Below, piece by piece: positions 23,669-31,858 of a DNA stretch of 42,950 bases. How positions within the stretch are numbered: the first letter of the stretch is position 1; every line of letters begins with the position of its first letter. The position numbers and the translations under genes were made by a program. The stretch is from NCBI GenBank assembly GCA_947586855.1, contig CANPXV010000005.1:1-42950 (forward strand), written 5' to 3'. The notes under the pieces are model-generated. The model did not search any database. It was not told where the DNA came from and worked only from the letters and a program-made list of their open reading frames with translations. This DNA is from an uncultured Clostridia bacterium. Lineage in GTDB: Bacteria; Bacillota; Clostridia; Christensenellales; CAG-314.

Positions 23669-23852
23669 AAAAATGTTTAGATGAGCGGCAGTTGTGATGT
23701 CGGGTTTACACTATGCAAAGAGTGCATTTTGTCCGTTTGCAATGTGCGGTCAAGTGCTGCAAAAATGTTCAAGTGTGCAGTGATTGCGCTGTCGGGTTTA
23801 CACTATGCAAAGAGCGCATTTTATCAATTTACAACGTGCGCCGCTTTTAGTT
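23669..23852 (+). repeat. two tandem ~92 bp direct repeats, non-coding
   Basis: Copies start at 23669 and 23761. Their most conserved core is TGTCGGGTTTACACTATGCA, followed by AAGAG-GCATTTT, with a single mismatch. Small frames run through both copies but have no SD. The repeats end directly at the 3' end of the DUF1295 gene. Together with the palindromic repeat and terminator they fill 23467-23860, which has no gene. Confidence 0.65.
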
Positions 23853-23860
23853 GTCGATAC

Positions 23861-24718
23861 CTATTGTTTTTTCCGGATGGGCAGCAGCATATGGGTTTGC
23901 TTTTTGTATTGGGCAAAGCCCTCTTTGCTCGATTGGCGCTTGTCGGCCATGGGTATGCTTACGCACAAAAACAAAGCAGTGTTGGCAACGGCGCCGGCAA
24001 TCAGATACCAATGCGACGGCACTAAGCAAACATATGCCAATGCAACGCCCCACCACATCAAAATTTCGCCGAGGTAGTTTGGGTGACGGCTGTATTTCCA
24101 CAAGCCATTGCGCATAAAGGGACCATTGCGGTTTTTGCGATATTTGTGCATTTGCACGTCCGCTGTGCCTTGCAGTATCGTTGCCAGCACAGACAGGGCA
24201 AAAAACACAGCCGCCCCCGCATTGAAGGCGGGATTTTCTTCAAACGTAAACACGATGGGCAGCACGCAACCGTACACAACCAGCGTGGGCACCAGATGTA
24301 TCCCAACAAAATTTATCAGGGGATAGGCCTTGCCTGTGGTGTCGTGCAGCATGGTGTAGCGCCAATCCTGATAGCCCAAGCCGTGGAATGTGTACGCCCA
24401 ATTGGCCGTCAGGCGCACTCCCCACAGCAACACGGCCACCAGCGGCAAGATTTGCACTGCGGACAGGCTTTTGTGGGCGATAGCGCACCCAACCACAATC
24501 ACAATAGGCTGCACGCTCCAATATGGGTCGTAAACCGACGCATTGCGAAAAATCACGCTAAAAACAAACACCGCAACGGTGGCGGCCACGTCGGCCAGCA
24601 GCAATTTGAGCCAAAACGCCAGCGGGATATATATGTAGCACACAACTCCGACGCCCGTCGCCAAGGCGTACACGGCGGCAACGATGGCAAAGCTGGGCAG
24701 TCTGCCGATATTCTTCAC
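23861..24718 (-). CDS. DUF1295 / isoprenylcysteine-methyltransferase-like membrane protein
   Basis: This 285-residue integral membrane protein has six or seven hydrophobic segments. It carries the DUF1295 wording: YDPYWSVQPI, WGVRLTANWAYTFHG, GYQDWRY, and near the C-terminus GLWKYSRHPNYLGEILMWWG. The last phrase is the cofactor-binding signature shared with steroid 5-alpha-reductases and isoprenylcysteine carboxyl methyltransferases. The substrate in bacteria is unknown. I start it at GTG 24718 (MKNIGRLPSF) because GGAGGT (24731-24726) lies 7 nt upstream. An ATG 21 nt upstream has no SD. It is divergent from the SDR gene. Confidence 0.85.
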   Translation of the reverse strand: MKNIGRLPSFAIVAAVYALATGVGVVCYIYIPLAFWLKLLLADVAATVAVFVFSVIFRNASVYDPYWSVQPIVIVVGCAIAHKSLSAVQILPLVAVLLWGVRLTANWAYTFHGLGYQDWRYTMLHDTTGKAYPLINFVGIHLVPTLVVYGCVLPIVFTFEENPAFNAGAAVFFALSVLATILQGTADVQMHKYRKNRNGPFMRNGLWKYSRHPNYLGEILMWWGVALAYVCLVPSHWYLIAGAVANTALFLCVSIPMADKRQSSKEGFAQYKKQTHMLLPIRKKQ

Positions 24719-24749
24719 AGCGGGCACCTCCACACGCATTATAGACACA

Positions 24750-24777
24750 ATTATACCATTTTTGGTCGCAAAGTCAA
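24750..24777 (-). promoter_or_regulatory. promoter of the DUF1295 gene
   Basis: On the minus strand TTGACT (24777-24772), 16 bp, and TATAAT (24755-24750) give a short normal leader with the SD at 24731-24726. Confidence 0.7.
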
Positions 24778-24827
24778 CCAAAAGGCGCACAAAGGTGTCA
24801 ATATTGCAGGCAGATTGTCAACATTTG

Positions 24828-24856
24828 TTGCAAAAAGGAGGGCTTTGTGCTACAAT
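24828..24856 (+). promoter_or_regulatory. promoter giving a leaderless SDR message
   Basis: TTGCAA (24828-24833), a 17-bp spacer and TACAAT (24851-24856) precede the ATG at 24863 by 6 nt. It is the clearest leaderless arrangement in the window. Confidence 0.7.
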
Positions 24857-24862
24857 CGAACC

Positions 24863-25564
24863 ATGAAAATATGTCTTGTGACGGGCGGCAGCCGAGGTAT
24901 AGGCGCAGCAACCGTCTGTCGATTTGCCCAACAGGGCTACACGGTGATAGCCAACTATCACAACAGCGAGGCGCAGGCCAAGGCGCTGCAGGCCGATCTT
25001 GCGGCGCAGGGATGCGACGTGCACCTTTTTCGTGCGGATATATCCGACGTGGCGCAGACGGCCGAGATGATGAGTTGGATCGAAAAGTACTTCAAGCATC
25101 TGGACGTGTTGATAAACAATGCCGGCGTAGCGCTAACCAAGCAAATCCAGGACGTGACGGAGCAGGACTTCGACCGGCTGTTTGCTGTCAACGTCAAGGG
25201 TGCATATTTTTGTACAAAGGCGGCGCTGCCTCTCTTGCAAAAGCAGGGTGGCGCAGTTGTCAACGTCGCCTCGATATGGGGGCTAAACGGCGCCTCGTGC
25301 GAGAGCGTTTACAGCATGACCAAGCACGCCGTTGTGGGCATGACCAAAAGTCTCGCCCAAGAGCTGGTCGATTGCAACATCACCGTCAATTGTGTGTGCC
25401 CGCCCATCGTGGATACGGCCATGGCCGCACATCTATCGGATATGGACAAATCCGATTTTTGCAAACGTCACCAAACGGCCGTTTATACGCCGCAGCAAGT
25501 GGCGCAGGATATTTTTCGACTGGCCTGTTGCGGCAAGTCGGGGCAAGTGCTTGCGGAGAAATAG
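24863..25564 (+). CDS. short-chain dehydrogenase/reductase, FabG-like
   Basis: This is a 233-residue NAD(P)-dependent SDR oxidoreductase. It has the nucleotide-binding TGGSRGIG at residues 8-15, the NNAG motif, and the catalytic triad S137, Y150 and K154 (YSMTK). The wording is closest to 3-oxoacyl-ACP reductase (FabG), but no fatty-acid genes lie nearby, so the substrate is open. The ATG at 24863 begins MKICLVTGGSRGIG, the canonical distance to the motif. It lies 6 nt after a -10 box with no SD. The downstream hydrolase starts 2 nt after the stop, so both form one operon. Confidence 0.9.
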   Translation: MKICLVTGGSRGIGAATVCRFAQQGYTVIANYHNSEAQAKALQADLAAQGCDVHLFRADISDVAQTAEMMSWIEKYFKHLDVLINNAGVALTKQIQDVTEQDFDRLFAVNVKGAYFCTKAALPLLQKQGGAVVNVASIWGLNGASCESVYSMTKHAVVGMTKSLAQELVDCNITVNCVCPPIVDTAMAAHLSDMDKSDFCKRHQTAVYTPQQVAQDIFRLACCGKSGQVLAEK

Positions 25565-25566
25565 TT

Positions 25567-26529
25567 ATGGAGTGGTACTGGATATTACTTATTGTATTGG
25601 GTGCGGTGGCGTTGCTGCTTGCCGTCTACACCGTTTTGGCGGCGATTGTGGCCAAAGGCACGCTCAAAGCCGCAGTCACCCCTGTGGCGCACACCTTGCA
25701 GGAGGCTCGCACCTTCCAGACGGAGTACGAGGGCATGACCTACGACGACTACGACAGCGTTTGGCGCAAGCAGCCCTTCGAGGTGCAAGGCACACAGGGC
25801 GCCCTGCGGGGAGAAATTATCTTCAACGACGCACCGACGCAGCGCACCAAGGTTGCGGTGTTGTGTCACGGACACACTTGGAACCGTATCAATTCTCTCA
25901 AATACGCCCGCATTTTTTATGCGGCGGGCTACAACGTCGTCATCTACGACCACGCCTACTTCGGATTGTCCGACGGCGACCATACCACGCTGGGATATTT
26001 CGAGCGGGACGACCTTTGTTCCGTGCTCAACCTGGTGCGTTCGGTGTTCGGCAAGGAGGCCTTTTTGGTGCTGCACGGCGAAAGCATGGGTGCCGTCACC
26101 ACCCTGCGAGAGCTTTCCGTGCGCAACGACATAGATGCAGTGGTGGCCGATTGCGCCTTTGCCAACGCCGTCAAATATTTTCGACAGCTGTGCAAAAAGG
26201 CAACTCACCTGCCCTCCTTCCCGATAGTGGATATCAGCAACATGCTTTCCAAGCGCAGGTACGCCTTTGATTTTGCCCTGCTCAACCCCATCGACGACGT
26301 AAGCGCAAGCAACGTGCCCATTTGCTTTATCCACGGTGCCGCCGACCGTTTCATACGTCCGCAGCACAGCGAGATGATGTATCAGACCGCCAAAAACCCC
26401 CTTTCGGAGTTGCACCTGATGCCCAACGCCGGCCACGCCCGTAGCTATCACGCCGATAACGCTCGTTATGCCCGTATCGTCACCGATTTTGTGGCCAAGA
26501 TCGAGCGGCAATCCTCGCCCGACCGTTAA
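25567..26529 (+). CDS. alpha/beta hydrolase with N-terminal membrane anchor
   Basis: This 320-residue protein opens with one hydrophobic segment (residues ~4-30), probably an anchor. An alpha/beta-hydrolase domain follows. The oxyanion motif is LCHGH, the nucleophile elbow GESMG has S173, and the acid D260 (GAADRF) and base H290 (NAGHA) complete the triad. It resembles the DUF/BEM46-like alpha/beta hydrolases common in Clostridia, for which no substrate is established. GGAG lies upstream of the ATG, inside the end of the SDR gene. The stop-to-start gap is 2 nt, implying translational coupling. Confidence 0.88.
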   Translation: MEWYWILLIVLGAVALLLAVYTVLAAIVAKGTLKAAVTPVAHTLQEARTFQTEYEGMTYDDYDSVWRKQPFEVQGTQGALRGEIIFNDAPTQRTKVAVLCHGHTWNRINSLKYARIFYAAGYNVVIYDHAYFGLSDGDHTTLGYFERDDLCSVLNLVRSVFGKEAFLVLHGESMGAVTTLRELSVRNDIDAVVADCAFANAVKYFRQLCKKATHLPSFPIVDISNMLSKRRYAFDFALLNPIDDVSASNVPICFIHGAADRFIRPQHSEMMYQTAKNPLSELHLMPNAGHARSYHADNARYARIVTDFVAKIERQSSPDR

Positions 26530-26586
26530 AATTCGGATTTTTGTCCTATCGTTCACAAATTTTTCGTTACAATAGAAATTTTTTTC

Positions 26587-26614
26587 AAATTCGGTATTGA
26601 CACCGAATTTTTTT
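26587..26614 (+). terminator. terminator after the hydrolase gene, overlapping the next promoter
   Basis: AAATTCGGT (26587-26595) and ACCGAATTT (26602-26610) form a 9-bp stem followed by TTTT. The -35 box of the following promoter starts in its loop. Confidence 0.8.
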
Positions 26615-26624
26615 ATACTATAAT
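26597..26624 (+). promoter_or_regulatory. promoter of lipoprotein 1, nested in the terminator
   Basis: TTGACA (26597-26602), 16 bp, and TATAAT (26619-26624). The -35 box occupies the hairpin loop and the first base of the 3' arm of the preceding terminator. Confidence 0.75.
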
Positions 26625-26625
26625 G

Positions 26626-26651
26626 AAATATAGACACAATTGTCCATATTT
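26626..26651. promoter_or_regulatory. 26-bp near-palindrome just past the -10 box
   Basis: AAATATaGAC and GTCcATATTT are mirrored around ACAATT with only a few mismatches. The position, directly at the transcription start of lipoprotein 1, suits a repressor operator. It could equally act as a leader hairpin. Confidence 0.4.
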
Positions 26652-26748
26652 AGATACGTTTTGTGCATATTTCGGCCAATATGTACGCTTCGGATGGCGA
26701 TTGTCAATGTTTTGTGGCCGTTCCAAAAATAAAAAGGAGAAAAATCGT

Positions 26749-29700
26749 ATGAAAAAATCGATAAAGCTCTTGCTGGCGCTGTTGCTTGCGTTGACAATGG
26801 TGTTTGCCCTTGTCGCCTGCGAGGAAACAACCTGCACGGACGGCAATCACGATTGGGACGATGGCGAAGTCGTCACGCCCGCCGATTGCGTCACAGACGG
26901 CCAGCTGGTGCGCACCTGCAAAAATTGCGGCGCCAAAAGCGAGCCCGAGGCCATACCTGCAACGGGGCACAGCTATGCCCTTGCTGCAACCCCTTGGACT
27001 TGGTCGCAGGACAACGCCAAAGCTACGCTGCACCTGGTGTGCTCTGCCAACGCTCAGCACACGTTGGACATTGACGTGACTGCTACTTCGCAAAGCGACA
27101 CCGCCGATTGCACGACGCCCGGCGACGTAACCTACACGGCCGCCATCACCAAAGCGCAAGTTCAGGCCAAGTTGGGCGCCAAGGATAAGTTGGAAATTGC
27201 CGACGAAAGCAAGCTGACAGCCACCAAAACCCAATCGGGCACCGCTTTGGGGCATGATTATCAGGCAACATTCCAGTGGCCCCAAACCTACGACGGCTCC
27301 ACAACAATGCCCACCGTCACGGCCAAGCTCGATTGCTCTCGCAGCGACAGCACCGTGACCGAAGGCCTCACCGTCACCGTCACAGAAAAGGCCAACTCTC
27401 GTCAGGCTGCCACCTGCGGCGCAGACGGCTCTGTCACCCTTGTGGCCACCTTCCAATACGACAATGTGGACTACACGGACGAGCACCCCTACACGCTTGC
27501 CAAAACGGGCCTGCACAACTACGATGGTCAAAATTATATCAGCGAAGGCGCCACCGGACACCATCGCCTGTGCAAAGAGTGCCAACAGCCCGAGGCAACC
27601 TCTACTCACACCCTCACCAAGTACACCCCGATAGCGGGCCAGCAGGCTCACAGCGTGGGCTGCACCGTATGCGATTACATCTCCGTACAAAGCGAACCCT
27701 GCACAGTGGTGGATAACACCTGCACAAAGTGCAACGAAACCTACACCCCCGAGGTGAAGGACACCGTGACAGTGTACTTCCACGCAACCGGCGCATGGAC
27801 TGCGGCCGAAATCAAGGCCTACGCTTGGTACGGCACGGACGAGGACACCGTGTACCCCTTGGAAGTCTGGCCCGGCACCAAGATGACCGTCGACGGCACT
27901 GACGGTTGGTACAAGATAGAGTTCCAAGTGCCCCAAGGCCACGTCAACACAGACTTGTATGTCATTGTAAACGACCACACCAAGACGGGCACGGGAGAAG
28001 AAGGCTCGCCCGAATACACAGGCAAGCAAACGGGCAATGCGCTTGTCAACGCCACTACAATTTATCTCGCGGGCATAGTTCGCAAAACTGATGGCGAAGA
28101 AGCCACGGCCTACACCTCCAAAGAAGCCGCCTTGGCCGCCGAAGAAACGCCTGCACCCGATCCGGAAAAGACGCAATATGTGCTTGTTGGCCAGGGCCAA
28201 GAGAAGTTGTTCGGTGCAACAGGTTGGGAAGAGCTTGAAGGCAACATTCTCGCAAGAAGCGGTGCTGAGGAATTAAGACCGAACTATTACATCAAAGCTG
28301 TGCTCAAAAAGAACGACCAATTCAAAGTCAAAGTTTTGGGCGATAAAGATTGGAAAGTAAGTTTCGGCTATACTGAAAATACTTATTATGATATCCCCGA
28401 AACAATAAAATTGACTGCTGCCGATTTGTTCTCCTGTGGTAGCGACGAGAAGGGCAACAACGATAACATCAAGGCGTTGCACGATTGCACAGTCTATCTG
28501 ACGATTTACGACGACGAACCCACCAAAATGAAGGTTTACGTCGAAAGCGTTGACGATTTGACCAAGCCCCAACCCGATCCCGAATTGGAAATGGAAGATG
28601 TCACAATACACTTCCACCTGCCCGATGGTTGGACAAACGCCTACCTGTGGGGTTGGTATCAATTGGACGGTGCCGAAAATGGGACAGACCTCTTTAAAGA
28701 CCTTAGCGACCCCAAATGCAAAATGGTCAATGACACGGAAAACGAAGGCTGGGTAGTGATAATCGTCCAATATCCGCAAGGCATTTTGCGTGAGTTCAAG
28801 TTTGCCTCTGCTCCCAATTGGGATGATAAGAAAACGGAAAATACCTCCATTGAGGCCACCGGCAATGTGGCTTGGTGCTCTGTCAAGGGCAATGCCTTTG
28901 CAACCAAGGACGCAGCGCTCAACGACGAAAAAATACCCGCTCCAACTGCCAACGATTGGTTTGTAACAGGCAGCCACATGGGAAACGATAGTGCTTCAAC
29001 AACCAATTGGGAGTATGCCTTTGGCAAAATGAATGGCGAGGATCACTACGTTGTCACATTGAACTTCAAAAATGGCGAATGGTTCAAAATCAAGAAAAAT
29101 GATTCGACCGATACATATTGGACGCAGTGCATAAGCTACAACAACACTGAAAATTGGTCGATAACCGCTGCCGAAGGTATAGAGGGCACCCCTGCTAATA
29201 TCTTGGGCACCAACAACGATAACAACTTTGTTGTCCAAGCCGACTGCACGTTGGAATTTACCTTTACCCCCGCCGTATCGGGTCTGCCCAAAGTGTCAAT
29301 CAAGATAACTTCCGGCACAATTCCTGCGGATACGGAAGGCGGCAGATATGTTATAGTAGGTTCGGGATCCTTGGGCGGTGAGAACGGAGAATGGACAGAA
29401 TACTCCCGCAACAGATTTACCTATACCAAGGTAGCAGGGACAGGTAGCTATCACAGCCTTCGTATTTCACTTAAAGCCAAAGATGAGTTCAAAATCAAAC
29501 TTTGGGGTCAGAATTGGAATGATTCCGAAGATTTTGCTTACGGATGTGGTCTTTGGTTTGATGGAAGTGAGGCGCACCTTAAAAGTCAAGATGGTTGGTC
29601 TAATCTCACATTGCTTGGGAGCAGTGGTAGCAATATCAAAGTCAATCAGGATTGCGAAATCACTATCAAAATCTATGACAGTGACAAAACATCTCACAAG

Positions 29701-29811
29701 ATGTGCGTTTATGTCCACAGTGTTGGTGCAGCGCAAGCTCCCGCAAACGTGGTGGCTTTGCAGGTGGCGGTGGTGCCAGCCGGCAACAAATCGGGACTGC
29801 TTGCAGCCTGA
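26749..29811 (+). CDS. lipoprotein 1: cysteine/GH modules plus CBM26-like starch-binding modules
   Basis: This is a 1020-residue predicted lipoprotein. The signal peptide ends in LVAC (lipid-modified C24). Residues ~25-335 hold repeated modules with paired cysteines and a closing 'ATGHSY' or 'ALGHDY' phrase. Residues ~338-444 read as a CBM26-like starch-binding module (VTVYFH, YAWYG, WPGTKM, WYKIEF, VIVND). About 475-601 is a second beta-rich module opening YVLVG and closing VYVESV. A divergent CBM26-like unit lies at ~616-718, followed by two more YVLVG-type units (~736-856, ~866-992) and an alanine-rich tail shared with lipoprotein 2. GGAG precedes the ATG. No enzyme domain is visible. I infer an alpha-glucan-binding surface protein; the ligand is unproven. 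Confidence 0.82.
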   Translation: MKKSIKLLLALLLALTMVFALVACEETTCTDGNHDWDDGEVVTPADCVTDGQLVRTCKNCGAKSEPEAIPATGHSYALAATPWTWSQDNAKATLHLVCSANAQHTLDIDVTATSQSDTADCTTPGDVTYTAAITKAQVQAKLGAKDKLEIADESKLTATKTQSGTALGHDYQATFQWPQTYDGSTTMPTVTAKLDCSRSDSTVTEGLTVTVTEKANSRQAATCGADGSVTLVATFQYDNVDYTDEHPYTLAKTGLHNYDGQNYISEGATGHHRLCKECQQPEATSTHTLTKYTPIAGQQAHSVGCTVCDYISVQSEPCTVVDNTCTKCNETYTPEVKDTVTVYFHATGAWTAAEIKAYAWYGTDEDTVYPLEVWPGTKMTVDGTDGWYKIEFQVPQGHVNTDLYVIVNDHTKTGTGEEGSPEYTGKQTGNALVNATTIYLAGIVRKTDGEEATAYTSKEAALAAEETPAPDPEKTQYVLVGQGQEKLFGATGWEELEGNILARSGAEELRPNYYIKAVLKKNDQFKVKVLGDKDWKVSFGYTENTYYDIPETIKLTAADLFSCGSDEKGNNDNIKALHDCTVYLTIYDDEPTKMKVYVESVDDLTKPQPDPELEMEDVTIHFHLPDGWTNAYLWGWYQLDGAENGTDLFKDLSDPKCKMVNDTENEGWVVIIVQYPQGILREFKFASAPNWDDKKTENTSIEATGNVAWCSVKGNAFATKDAALNDEKIPAPTANDWFVTGSHMGNDSASTTNWEYAFGKMNGEDHYVVTLNFKNGEWFKIKKNDSTDTYWTQCISYNNTENWSITAAEGIEGTPANILGTNNDNNFVVQADCTLEFTFTPAVSGLPKVSIKITSGTIPADTEGGRYVIVGSGSLGGENGEWTEYSRNRFTYTKVAGTGSYHSLRISLKAKDEFKIKLWGQNWNDSEDFAYGCGLWFDGSEAHLKSQDGWSNLTLLGSSGSNIKVNQDCEITIKIYDSDKTSHKMCVYVHSVGAAQAPANVVALQVAVVPAGNKSGLLAA

Positions 29812-29847
29812 CAGCACAGCAATCATTTGCAACCAATCAAACAACTT

Positions 29848-29885
29848 TTGCAGCGTCGAGCTTTCGGCGCTGCAAGTTTTTTTTT
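29848..29885 (+). terminator. terminator of lipoprotein 1
   Basis: TTGCAGCGTCGA pairs with TCGGCGCTGCAA and a run of T follows. It is nearly the same as the terminator at 31859-31896. Confidence 0.85.
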
Positions 29886-29966
29886 GGCCAAACAGCTCCC
29901 TATCAAGCGTTTTTGCATTGCGGCATGTCGTTAAAAGAAAAACCAGAAGCTTATTTTTCATTTTTG

Positions 29967-29996
29967 TTGACATCGGGGGGGGGGTAGACCTATAAT
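29967..29996 (+). promoter_or_regulatory. promoter of lipoprotein 2 with a G10 tract in its spacer
   Basis: TTGACA (29967-29972) and TATAAT (29991-29996) are separated by 18 bp. Ten consecutive G (29975-29984) lie inside that spacer. Slippage by one G would change the spacer to 17 or 19 bp, so expression may be phase-variable. Confidence 0.8.
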
Positions 29997-30005
29997 GTAA
30001 GGGTA

Positions 30006-30039
30006 AAATGCCGTTATATGGTACAAATTGGCGGCATTT
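30006..30039 (+). other. stem-loop in the lipoprotein 2 leader
   Basis: AAATGCCG (30006-30013) pairs perfectly with CGGCATTT (30032-30039) early in the ~100-nt untranslated leader. No terminator tail follows. It may protect the message 5' end. Confidence 0.5.
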
Positions 30040-30102
30040 GATGTGTATCGGTGCTTGGCAAAGGGCGGCGGTGCAAAATCTAAAAAAGGAGAGAAATCTG
30101 CA

Positions 30103-31821
30103 ATGAAAAAGACCATCCGTATATTACTTGCGTTGGTTGTTGCTGCGGTGATGCTGTTTGCGTTGGCCGCCTGCGACAATACTTGCGCAGACGGAGAACA
30201 CTATTTTGTCGAGGAAGTGCAACAGGCCGCAACCTGCACCGAAAAGGGCACCAAATTGCTGCGCTGCACCAAGTGCGACTACACCGAGGAGCAGGAAATC
30301 CCCGCAACAGGTCACAGCTATGTTTATACGCCCGTATCGGGAGAGCAAAAGCACACCGTAAGGTGCGCCAATTGCGACCTTGCGGAGACCACCGAGGCTT
30401 GCACGCTTGCAGGCAACGTTTGCAGCAAGTGCAAGGCCAACTACACCCCGCAGGGCGGCGACGACACCACCCACAAATGCACAAGCGTCTGCCCGACTTG
30501 CGGCAAATGCACCAACGCAACCTGCACCGAGACGGCTTGTCTGGACAAGTGCCTCGGTCACAGCCAAGGCGGAGGTGGCGGAACGTCAACAGTTAACGTT
30601 ACCATTCACTTCCACACAACCGAGGGTTGGGATACCACAAATCTGCACCTGTACGCATGGATAGATCAAGGCGAAACTTTGAACGAGTGGCCCGGCATAA
30701 CCGGCTTTACCGCAGAGAGCGGCCAACAAGGTTGGTATGTAATCACCCTGCAATCTAAGTTGGAAGGTCTGCGTGTGATCGTCAACGATGGCGGTGGCGA
30801 GGGCGGCAAACAAACGGACAACGTTATCGTTTCCGCACAGGAAGTTTACATTGCAGGCAACACCAAAAAGGGCCCAGATGTGGAAGTAGAGTCCTATGCA
30901 ACCCGTGAGGCAGCACTTGCAGCCGAAACAACAGGCGGCCAAGGCGGTGAAGGCGGCGGCACCGGCGGAACAAGCGCATATTTGCTTGTCGGCGAAGGCG
31001 GAGCCGGCTCCGATTTGAAAGGTTGGGGTAAGCCAATCGACTTGACCGAGGAGCCTGTCGAGGACAGTGACGTTATCAAGTATTATGTCAAAGTCAACCT
31101 GAAAACAGGCGACAAGTTCAAGGTGAAAAGCAAGGACGAATCCAAGTATTTTGGTTTTACTTCTATCAATTGGGATAGCGCAAACAAGCTCTGCGCCAAG
31201 GACGACCTTTTCGAAACCGATGAAAATGACAATATTGTGGTCAAAAAGGACTGCGTGGTGTATCTCAATATCTACACCGACAGCGTCCAAATGACAATTT
31301 ATACTGAAAGCGTCGAAGGAAAACCGAATCCCACCACAGGCGGTGAAGGCGGTGGTACCGGCGGCCAGGGCGGCGGCCAAACGGGTAGCACAAGCGACTA
31401 TGTTCTTGTCGGCAAAGGTGTGGAAGGCTCCGATTTGATAGATTGGGAAACCCCGATTGCTTTCTCTCGTGAAGTAAATGCAAACGGTGTTATTCACGAC
31501 TATCTGAAAGTTACTTTCAAGGCTGGCGACGAGTTCAAAGTGAGACACAAGGACGGTTATGATACAAAAACGTTTGATTATTATTCCGTCAATTGGGATG
31601 GAGGCAACAAACTCGGCGGTCAGGATCAATTTATCGAGTGTGGTGATAACAACAATATAAAAATCAAACAAGATTGCGTTGTTTATCTCAACTTATATAG
31701 CGACAGCCAACAAATGACAATTTATGTTGAGTCTGTTGGTGCAGCGCAAGCTCCCACAAACGTGGTGGCCTTGCAGGTGGCAGTGGTGCCCGTGATCTCC
31801 AAATACGGCCTTGCAGCCTGA
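30103..31821 (+). CDS. lipoprotein 2: cysteine module, CBM26-like module and two beta-rich modules
   Basis: This 572-residue predicted lipoprotein has lipobox LAAC (C24). Residues ~25-115 form one cysteine-pair/'ATGHSY' module. A dense cysteine segment follows (CTSVCPTCGKC, CTETACLDKCLGH) at ~126-155. A CBM26-like module occupies ~163-256 (VTIHFH, LYAWID, EWPGI, WYVITL, VIVNDG). Two closely related YxLVG...YxESV modules lie at ~292-406 and ~432-545, joined by Gly-rich linkers (GGEGGGTGG). The last residues and the downstream terminator nearly repeat those of lipoprotein 1. AAGGAGAG precedes ATG 30103. The promoter has a G10 spacer. A starch-binding surface role is inferred from the modules alone. 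Confidence 0.83.
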   Translation: MKKTIRILLALVVAAVMLFALAACDNTCADGEHYFVEEVQQAATCTEKGTKLLRCTKCDYTEEQEIPATGHSYVYTPVSGEQKHTVRCANCDLAETTEACTLAGNVCSKCKANYTPQGGDDTTHKCTSVCPTCGKCTNATCTETACLDKCLGHSQGGGGGTSTVNVTIHFHTTEGWDTTNLHLYAWIDQGETLNEWPGITGFTAESGQQGWYVITLQSKLEGLRVIVNDGGGEGGKQTDNVIVSAQEVYIAGNTKKGPDVEVESYATREAALAAETTGGQGGEGGGTGGTSAYLLVGEGGAGSDLKGWGKPIDLTEEPVEDSDVIKYYVKVNLKTGDKFKVKSKDESKYFGFTSINWDSANKLCAKDDLFETDENDNIVVKKDCVVYLNIYTDSVQMTIYTESVEGKPNPTTGGEGGGTGGQGGGQTGSTSDYVLVGKGVEGSDLIDWETPIAFSREVNANGVIHDYLKVTFKAGDEFKVRHKDGYDTKTFDYYSVNWDGGNKLGGQDQFIECGDNNNIKIKQDCVVYLNLYSDSQQMTIYVESVGAAQAPTNVVALQVAVVPVISKYGLAA

Positions 31822-31858
31822 CGGCACGTCAAACATCATTTGCAACAAATCAAATAAC

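Noticed and set aside
23669..23852. CRISPR-like repeats
   Set aside because: Only two copies, ~92 bp long with no spacer structure, and no cas genes nearby.
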